From contig NC_086379.1 in the NCBI RefSeq assembly GCF_036588685.1, positions 77,779,727 to 77,843,726 on the forward strand: DNA of 64,000 nt, in the 5' to 3' direction. Positions 62,201 through 64,000 of the stretch are shown here, in pieces (positions within the stretch are counted from its first letter, which is position 1; each line of letters starts with the position of its first letter). The stretch comes from Mytilus trossulus. Lineage: Eukaryota; Mollusca; Bivalvia; Mytilida; Mytilidae. Below the pieces are notes generated by a model. It saw only the letters and a program-made list of their open reading frames with translations. It ran no database searches and was not told the DNA's origin. The position numbers and the translations under genes were made by a program.

Positions 62201-62713
62201 AGTTAACTGATGTAACTTCAAATGTGAGAATGAAGAGATCAATCTAAATTAGTAAAATTAAAACCAAAATAATTTGTGCACATATTTTTTTCCTTTCCCT
62301 TTATTTTATAATTCTGTTAGGTTAATTTTTTTCCCCCAAGAAATCCTAATAAAAACTTGAGGGGTAGCTATATAGTCTTACTATAACATCATGTACATGT
62401 ATATCAGGAAACCCTTAACAAATGTCAAATTTCTCTAAATTCAACATGTTCAATTAGTGAATTAAATTATCTGTCAAAATGGTCCAGTCATGGAAGTTAG
62501 ACAGCAAACATGGTCATGAGTTGAAATAACAAAATGATCATACACACCTTTAGCATTCAATGCATTTATGATGAGTAAATCCATATCTGTATCATTTAAC
62601 TTCTTCCTGTGCATGATGGATTCCTTCAGATCCTTTACAGAAATATGTAAGCCATCAAACGTGATGGAATCAAAGTCCAAACTATTCTTAAACTTGTAAT
62701 GAATACAAGCCAT
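34294..62713 (-). CDS. RBBP6: E3 ubiquitin-protein ligase RBBP6 homologue, 18 coding exons, 1,535 aa predicted
   Basis: RBBP6 (yeast Mpe1, Drosophila SNAMA) is a nuclear RING-type E3 ligase. It also acts in the mRNA 3'-end cleavage and polyadenylation machinery and, in vertebrates, binds p53 and Rb. In order the sequence shows the DWNN ubiquitin-like domain (1-77), a CCHC zinc knuckle (C162, C165, H170, C175), a C4C4 RING/U-box-like finger (C267, C270, C282, C283, C288, C291, C304, C307), a proline-rich segment ending SEHEFYREKNRL (about 457-514), an RS domain (555-754), and a Lys/Ser/Glu-rich tail. The tail has the conserved DESAFVPDYNEHSDSD block and KHKHKHKKKKHKKNK at the C-terminus. All 17 junctions keep frame with GT-AG sites. 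The human protein is about 1,790 aa; the difference lies mainly in the poorly conserved C-terminal half, where p53- and Rb-binding parts cannot be recognised. The start ATG has A at -3 and G at +4. Confidence 0.97.
35273..35915 (-). other. RBBP6 intron 17
   Basis: AT-rich intron with a worn fragment of the mussel repeat near 35490-35560 ('cagtctcattgacataaaac'). No other feature is seen. Confidence 0.6.
35916..37280 (-). CDS. RBBP6: RBBP6 exon 17 (DYI-box and Lys-rich region)
   Basis: It opens FDQRIYEEIFQDYIARYGLP followed by a polyproline run, then RSRSRSPRG and a long Lys/Asp/Ser/Glu-rich region with LMLSPPELSKWEREDY. Phase requires the donor CCAAG|GTTGGT rather than the in-frame GTATAT six bases on, because only the former keeps exon 18 open. 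Confidence 0.92.
37430..37685 (+). repeat. tRNA-related SINE-like repeat
   Basis: A B-box-like 'gtgattcaaatccta' at about 37530 is followed by 'tcagttttcctatta', 'ggctccctgcaccaataaaa' and a tail 'gtgacgtttaacaccaatc'. The inverse of this text occurs at 39370-39530 and 58540-58680. It lies in RBBP6 intron 16. Recognised as a common mollusc SINE type from memory. Confidence 0.6.
37893..38021. mobile_element. 129-bp MITE with ends CAG(T/G)GGC(A/G)GATCCAG and TSD CAATA
   Basis: The left end is CAGTGGCAGATCCAGGGGGA and the right end, inverted, CAGGGGCGGATCCAGCCATT. CAATA stands on both sides. The interior has G and C runs ('ggaaccccccctttttttgg'). This element type is common in invertebrates. 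It sits in RBBP6 intron 16. Confidence 0.85.
38246..38447. mobile_element. MITE with ends TACTGTGGATTCATT, copy 1
   Basis: It begins TACTGTGGATTCATTTATTT and ends AATGAATCCACAGTA. Both halves contain 'accaattttc(a/g)tgg' and its inverse, so the element folds on itself. Five copies of the family lie in RBBP6 introns. Confidence 0.88.
39146..39357. mobile_element. MITE with ends TACTGTGGATTCATT, copy 2
   Basis: It begins TACTGTGGATTCATTTATTT and ends AATAATGAATCCACAGTA, with internal 'gtacccacgaaatccatgaa' and 'attggcatccaaag' as in copy 1. A 159-codon frame at 38807-39286 runs into it and is not a gene. Confidence 0.88.
39370..39530 (-). repeat. SINE-like repeat fragment, inverted
   Basis: 'tggaggtggaagccttagtg', 'ataggaaaactgacaatctt' and 'ggtcaattaagatcagaatc' match the family at 58540-58680. 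Confidence 0.55.
40243..40842 (-). CDS. RBBP6: RBBP6 exon 16 (RS domain)
   Basis: 600 nt encoding an Arg/Ser-rich domain of repeated RSRS, RSPPP and RRRSYSRS blocks. The Gly/Pro/Tyr-rich end reads GYYGRDWSPPPPYRSYRSPP. RS domains contact splicing and 3'-processing factors. Donor GCTAG|GTGTGT. Confidence 0.94.
41000..41095 (+). repeat. SINE tail fragment
   Basis: It reads 'aaaagtggcattaaaaccct' followed by 'taacaatcaatcaatcaaac', a typical tail of the same SINE-like family, immediately before the inverted-repeat element at 41130. Confidence 0.5.
41130..41347. mobile_element. Inverted-repeat element with three internal direct repeats
   Basis: A 24-base arm starting GGTCAGACGAGGTTTTACTG (41141-41164) is perfectly inverted at 41262-41285, and again imperfectly at 41311-41335. 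Between them 'ggttttactgtcaatggcga' plus 'tcgctatcctatatacaa' repeats three times at about 40-bp spacing. No coding content. It lies in RBBP6 intron 15. Confidence 0.88.
42363..42482 (-). CDS. RBBP6: RBBP6 exon 15
   Basis: It encodes PLDDYTRPPIEKEKKETKIE and the start of the RS region (SKSSRSRS). The acceptor has a long T tract (gttgtttttttcag); donor TCAAG|GTATGT. Confidence 0.92.
42890..43105 (+). repeat. Mussel 'family A' repeat 3' part
   Basis: It runs 'tatatagattagaccgttgg', 'tttgaatggttttacactag', 'cccgttt', 'tttatagcttgttgttcggt' and 'gtctcattggcactcacacc'. The same block is at 23505, 45485 and 49330. Confidence 0.7.
43130..43400. mobile_element. MITE with ends TACTGTGG, copy 3 (diverged, double 3' end)
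   Basis: It starts TACTGTGGTGTAATTTTTTT and has two end-like words, 'taatgaatccaaagtata' (about 43302) and 'aatgactccacagta' (ends 43400). It looks like a worn copy with a partial duplication. Confidence 0.65.
43587..43761 (-). CDS. RBBP6: RBBP6 exon 14 (proline-rich, SEHEFYREKNRL)
   Basis: It encodes SLPNTMLPPPGYRPPLLYPP and further Pro/Tyr-rich sequence, ending KPLSEHEFYREKNRLLKNK. This corresponds to the vertebrate 'PLSREEFYREQRRLK' motif. Donor ACAA|GTATGT. Confidence 0.92.
44448..44542 (-). CDS. RBBP6: RBBP6 exon 13
   Basis: It encodes VAESKSSVENYVAPVQVPIP and SLGAYRPSMPP, leading into the proline-rich segment. Acceptor ccttatacag, donor G|GTAGGT. Confidence 0.88.
44805..45120 (+). repeat. 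Mussel 'family A' repeat, 3' part, interrupted
   Basis: 'gttgatgtggttcataagtg' and 'tacagattagattgttg' (44835-44890) are followed, after a short foreign piece, by 'catgggctttactcattgtt', 'gaaggctgacctatagttgt' and 'tctcattggcaatcaatacc' (45010-45110). Confidence 0.65.
45200..45227 (-). CDS. RBBP6: RBBP6 exon 12 (28-nt micro-exon)
   Basis: 28 nt encoding DQDQTSATN plus a split Arg codon, between tatatttcag and donor GTATCG. It keeps phase, and being 28 nt it cannot be skipped alone without a frameshift. Confidence 0.75.
45485..45640 (+). repeat. Mussel 'family A' repeat 3' part
   Basis: 'ccctttatagcttgctgttt', 'ggtgtgagccaaggatccat' and 'tctcattggcactcatacca' are present in order, in RBBP6 intron 11. 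Confidence 0.7.
46022..46061 (-). CDS. RBBP6: RBBP6 exon 11 (40-nt micro-exon)
   Basis: 40 nt encoding GIAVLSGRKAVTA, between gttgtttcag and donor GTATGC. Phase is compatible with both neighbours. 'IAVLSGR' may match the 'IAITALME' position of vertebrates, but this is weak. Confidence 0.8.
46654..46931. mobile_element. 278-bp palindromic element with arms of about 100 bp
   Basis: The left arm (ttacagctgattgtattgag, tgtgtaggtaaag, tttggttagatt, tagctgaactgtgaagtcat) is matched in inverse order by the right arm (atgactttacagtttagcta, aatctaaccaaag, ctttacctacacactcattg, caatcggctgtaa). The whole piece would fold into one long hairpin in RBBP6 intron 10 RNA. No clear target duplication. Confidence 0.88.
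46935..47095 (+). repeat. Diverged mussel 'family A' repeat fragment
   Basis: 'aaaattagaccattgatcag', 'ctctatagctttttatacag' and 'gttaaaagccgtatggtaac' follow the family order but are worn. Confidence 0.5.
47205..47286 (-). CDS. RBBP6: RBBP6 exon 10
   Basis: 82 nt encoding KTIDLTAEPEPETPVLDENQ and AIEEMGK, acidic and not conserved in sequence. Acceptor aaaattttcag, donor AAG|GTAAG. Confidence 0.85.
47752..48004 (-). CDS. RBBP6: RBBP6 exon 9 (RING finger, second half)
   Basis: It completes the finger with HKCPTCHEENVSPD and the conserved LRVSVNNFKNET. A proline-rich stretch (SPSPPPPPPPR) follows. Donor GG|GTAAGT. Confidence 0.96.
48501..48709. mobile_element. MITE of the TACTGTGG family, copy 4 (worn ends)
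   Basis: It starts TACTAAGGATTCATTTTTAT, has 'ggataccaattttcttgggt' and ends near 'aaataaatgaatccagtc'. The internal order matches copies 1 and 2. It lies in RBBP6 intron 8. Confidence 0.75.
48906..49075 (-). CDS. RBBP6: RBBP6 exon 8 (RING finger, first half)
   Basis: It encodes KKERPPFLPALPEEKRED and the finger start SELTCLLCKDLLTDAVVIPC with CGNSYCDE. The donor T|GTAAGT splits the codon of C291. Confidence 0.96.
49330..49475 (+). repeat. Mussel 'family A' repeat 3' fragment
   Basis: 'ccttttatagcttgcaatat', 'tgttgaaggctgtgacttat' and 'ggtaatgataccacatcttg' in order, in RBBP6 intron 7. Confidence 0.6.
49534..49688 (-). CDS. RBBP6: RBBP6 exon 7
   Basis: It encodes the linker between the zinc knuckle and RING, with the conserved KRPTGIPHTF and GGGRFAVPTID blocks. 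Acceptor aaatttcag, donor CA|GTATGT. Confidence 0.95.
50067..50240. mobile_element. MITE of the TACTGTGG family, copy 5 (truncated)
   Basis: It begins TACTGTGGATTCATTATTAT and reads 'cgttggataccaatttttgt' and 'gtacaggtgaaccatgaaat'. The opposite end is missing; it lies immediately beside exon 6. Confidence 0.7.
50267..50375 (-). CDS. RBBP6: RBBP6 exon 6 (CCHC zinc knuckle)
   Basis: It carries ICFKCNKPGHFIHNCP, a CX2CX4HX4C zinc knuckle expected to bind RNA. Acceptor ttatttcag, donor ACG|GTTAGT. Confidence 0.96.
50773..50861 (-). CDS. RBBP6: RBBP6 exon 5 (SEEDKIKAMMSQS block)
   Basis: It encodes IADLVTAVGSEEDKIKAMMS then QSTKDFDPA. The GSEEDKIKAMMSQS core is nearly invariant in animal RBBP6. 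Acceptor ttgttgtag, donor AA|GTAGGA. Confidence 0.95.
51457..51510 (-). CDS. RBBP6: RBBP6 exon 4
   Basis: 54 nt encoding GPQVKLPDPVINKDNLAE, in phase 0 at both ends, with donor GTGGGT. 'NLAE' corresponds to the linker just before the SEEDKIKAMM block in vertebrates. It follows a 9.2-kb intron. Confidence 0.85.
53090..53570. other. CpG-rich block inside RBBP6 intron 3
   Basis: In an otherwise CpG-poor intron this stretch has many CG dinucleotides ('tttttcgacgtagtctg', 'gttcgaacgtac', 'aacgcccctacgcatgtg', 'tttcggcggggttt'). A 32-codon frame starting ATGGCAGCAG lies at about 53211 on the + strand. It could be a promoter-like region or an old mobile element; neither is proven. Confidence 0.4.
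55180..55440 (+). repeat. Bivalve repeat tail ('aggtggggcataaaaa' type)
   Basis: 'ggtcagaactctaatttgac', 'actaagtttcaggttgattg', a run of 'gacgaacgaacaaatggacg' variants and the end 'ttttgtaggtggggcataaa' form a pattern that is common in bivalve genomes (from memory). A related shorter end is at 56170-56265. Confidence 0.55.
58290..58400 (+). repeat. Mussel 'family A' repeat 3' fragment
   Basis: 'gtgtagctcattgttgtagg', 'ctttacggtgactggtaatg' and 'gttgtctcaatggcattcat' in family order. Confidence 0.55.
58535..58685 (-). repeat. SINE-like repeat, inverted copy
   Basis: 'ttaacaccacttttaaggac', 'tttttattggtggaagaagc', 'cagagtgcctgcagaatacc' and 'gaaaactggaaatccaatga' form the same family as at 37430 in inverse orientation. 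Confidence 0.6.
59648..59838. mobile_element. MITE with ends TAC(T/A)GTAAATTCA, copy 1
   Basis: It starts TACTGTAAATTCAGAAATTA and ends TAATTTCTGAATTTACAGTA. Internal words are 'ttattgcgattttgtcattt' and 'aatatgcgagtttaaattat'. A second copy lies at 61768 in inverse internal orientation. Confidence 0.88.
60675..60702 (-). CDS. RBBP6: RBBP6 exon 3 (28-nt micro-exon)
   Basis: The 28-nt exon encodes (L)KAYIEDPKP between 'attttgcag' and the donor GTATGT. It restores phase 0 before exon 4. It lies at the start of the variable linker after DWNN and is supported mainly by phase and splice sites. Confidence 0.8.
61178..61277 (-). CDS. RBBP6: RBBP6 exon 2 (DWNN domain end)
   Basis: 100 nt, encoding AYKDEDEMIPKNASVIVARI, the conserved last strands of DWNN. 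The acceptor is cttttcag and the donor TT|GTAAGT. It begins and ends with split codons. Confidence 0.95.
61768..61968. mobile_element. MITE with ends TAC(T/A)GTAAATTCA, copy 2
   Basis: It starts TACAGTAAATTCATAAATTA and ends TAATTTCTGAATTTACAGTA. Internal words 'caataatttaaactcgcatt' and 'aaaatgacaaaatcataaca' are the inverse of copy 1, so the two copies could pair in the RBBP6 transcript. Confidence 0.88.
62548..62713 (-). CDS. RBBP6: RBBP6 coding exon 1 (DWNN domain start)
   Basis: It encodes MACIHYKFKNSLDFDSITFD and GLHISVKDLKE, the N-terminal two thirds of DWNN. The donor is AAAG|GTGTGT. The exon extends 5' as UTR to 62746, where a 3' splice site (ttttttcag) shows that a further non-coding exon lies upstream. 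Confidence 0.96.
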
Positions 62714-62746
62714 GATGGAAGTGGGTTACAGCTTCAAATGAAAAAT

Positions 62747-63330
62747 CTGAAAAAAATTATGATATGAAATAGAATGTTATTTGAGAAACAGAAATCTTTA
62801 AATTGTGACATATCACATTGCATACAAATTATCAATGATCTAAATACTAACTTCCTTAACATGCTGTTTCATCGTACAAATTTACTTATTACATACTACA
62901 TTTTTTTGTACATGTAACAACACTGCCTTAGGTAGCTACATTGTAACATAAGGTTAAACATTGAAAATAAAATGGATTATAAAATTGAGAATGGAAATGG
63001 GGAATGTGTCAAAGAGACAACAACCCGACCAAAATAAAAAAAAAAAAAAACAAAACACAACAGCAGAAGGTCACCAACAGGTCTTCAATGTAGCGAGAAA
63101 TTATACATTTAATATACAAACAATCATGACAATTCTGAATTGTATTCAAAATATTTAAGAACTTGATGTGATTTTCATGTACATAGGCTATGTGTTTTAA
63201 GAGTTTTAAAATTGAATTGTTTTTTTTATTGAACTTAATGTTCTCTTTTAAGTAACAGTAGCTATATTGATTGATCAACAGGAAACTGCATTTTCAAACA
63301 ACAAATGGAAGTGTTGAACAACCTTAACTG
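62747..63330. other. 5' UTR intron of RBBP6 (inferred)
   Basis: The AG at 62748-62747, with a T-rich tract before it on the - strand, marks a 3' splice site 33 nt upstream of the start codon. The matching donor was not identified with confidence. A mussel interspersed repeat head lies at 62975-63115. Confidence 0.5.
62975..63115 (+). repeat. Mussel interspersed repeat head
   Basis: 'ataaaattgagaatggaaat', 'gtgtcaaagagacaacaacc', 'cagcagaaggtcaccaacag' and 'gtcttcaatgtagcgagaaa' are in the expected order of a very abundant Mytilus repeat (from memory). An A-rich run sits in the middle. Confidence 0.7.
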
Positions 63331-63382
63331 GCTATACAGCCCTCGCATGGTCAGCTCGGTGCCGGAAGGCAATTGATGAGCG

Positions 63383-63445
63383 TTAAAATATTTTCTGCCA
63401 TGGGTCAGGAACAGGTAGCAAAGAACGCCAAATGGGGGCTGCCAT
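63383..63445 (-). other. 20-codon upstream open frame beginning in the YY1 motif
   Basis: ATG GCA GCC CCC... reads MAAPIWRSLLPVPDPWQKIF and stops at TAA. If RBBP6 transcription starts just above it, this would be an upstream open reading frame in the 5' UTR. No evidence of translation can be seen. Confidence 0.3.
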
Positions 63446-63452
63446 CTTGGTT
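63437..63452 (-). promoter_or_regulatory. YY1-type motif CCAAGATGGCAGC, candidate RBBP6 promoter element
   Basis: On the - strand the sequence reads AACCAAGATGGCAGCCCC, close to the YY1 consensus AAGATGGCGGC. In animal promoters this motif sits just downstream of the start site in the sense orientation, as it would here for RBBP6. The surrounding block (63330-63600) is richer in G and C. It could instead belong to a repeat. Confidence 0.4.
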
Positions 63453-63464
63453 TTGGTGAGTAGA

Positions 63465-64000
63465 TTTGGTTTGTTTACTATTTTGAATCTTAATTCTTCA
63501 CAACGGCTGCTTTCAGGGCCAGTTTGGTCAGCTTGGCAGCCCGCTAACCTAGATGAATCGTGGACGGAGTTTTAAAGATGACAGGAAGCGTTATCAGGAC
63601 CAAAGATGTGAGGCAGTGAAATGAGGGTCGTATCACCCAACACCTAGGATACAGCCCTCGGATGTTAATCGGCATAATACTCCCCATGATACAATGGTTT
63701 TGGAGTGCATGTTAACGCGGGTACACCAACTTCTACGTCTATCTGTACGGCTTGGATTGGTTTCTGTCATCTTAAGTAGTAAGTCGTTGATCATCTATCT
63801 GTAAACCCTCATCGAAGATAGCGGGTAAAGAAGAGTTGGCCCAGCACGTCTGTTCAGCTGTAATGACTGAGACGTGACTGCTGATGGTAATGGATTGATG
63901 CATTTTCATGTTTCATTTTTGAAATAACAAGGGAGAACCCTCACAATGACAGCTTAGTTCCAATGAAGTGATTCAGAAGGTCAAGCGCAATGCACCAATT
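63465..64000. other. Region upstream of RBBP6, no gene recognised
   Basis: A moderately GC-richer stretch with the hairpin at 63626 and no clear open frame. It would contain the RBBP6 promoter if the YY1 motif marks the start site. Confidence 0.4.
63626..63664. repeat. Imperfect hairpin with second copy of TACAGCCCTCGNATG
   Basis: GAGGGTCGTATC pairs with GATACAGCCCTC with two mismatches. TACAGCCCTCGGATG at 63650-63664 also repeats TACAGCCCTCGCATG at 63335-63349 in the same orientation, about 315 bp apart. This suggests a duplicated or repeat-derived block. Confidence 0.55.

Larger units (their letters stand above)
60703..62547. other. RBBP6 introns 1 and 2, non-coding parts
   Basis: Intron 2 (60703-61177) is plain AT-rich sequence. 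Intron 1 (61278-62547) holds the second TACTGTAAATTCA MITE. No other feature is seen. Confidence 0.6.

Overview
The window is AT-rich eukaryotic nuclear DNA with spliced genes, long repeat-filled introns and many interspersed elements. It is most likely from a marine mussel (Mytilidae, probably Mytilus). Several interspersed repeats match, from memory, repeats that are very abundant in Mytilus: blocks ending in a 'tctcattggcaatcataccac'-type 3' part, a block starting 'aaaattgagaatgg', a tRNA-related SINE tail and a mobile element ending in 'tactgtggattcatt'. The protein-coding genes are metazoan. The species call is inference and was not tested by any search.

Layout. (1) 1-5126, + strand: the 3' part of an autonomous Helitron-like transposon of the Helentron type. 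It encodes a Rep (HUH, two-tyrosine) domain, a PIF1-like helicase and a C-terminal endonuclease/exonuclease/phosphatase-fold endonuclease in one reading frame. The frame runs off the left edge and is broken once, by a TGA where the family has a conserved Trp codon. (2) 5.1-10.4 kb: repeats only. They include a 27-base G run and two tandemly organised repeat copies that carry eight perfect DR1-type nuclear-receptor sites and end in hairpins. (3) 10842-28419, - strand: a three-exon TMEM26 gene (357 aa predicted) with a 15.5-kb first intron. That intron holds a three-layer nest of mobile elements and a decayed LINE. (4) 28.4-34.3 kb: intergenic DNA with a 50-bp minisatellite, then the probable 3' UTR of the next gene. 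(5) 34294-62713, - strand: a complete RBBP6 gene. I reconstructed 18 coding exons with consistent phase at every junction (1,535 aa): DWNN ubiquitin-like domain, CCHC zinc knuckle, RING/U-box-like C4C4 finger, proline-rich segment, RS domain and a lysine-rich tail. Three exons are only 28, 28 and 40 nt. Its introns are full of short inverted-repeat elements. (6) 62.75-64 kb: a 3' splice site in the 5' UTR of RBBP6, then a GC-richer block with a YY1-type motif that may be its promoter or a repeat.

The two cellular genes lie head-to-tail on the - strand and have no evident functional connection. RBBP6 is a nuclear E3 ligase and mRNA 3'-end-processing factor; TMEM26 is a multi-pass membrane protein. 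The most notable non-genic signals are the near-intact Helentron, the transposon-borne arrays of nuclear-receptor sites, the nested mobile elements, the minisatellite and the long intronic inverted repeats in RBBP6.
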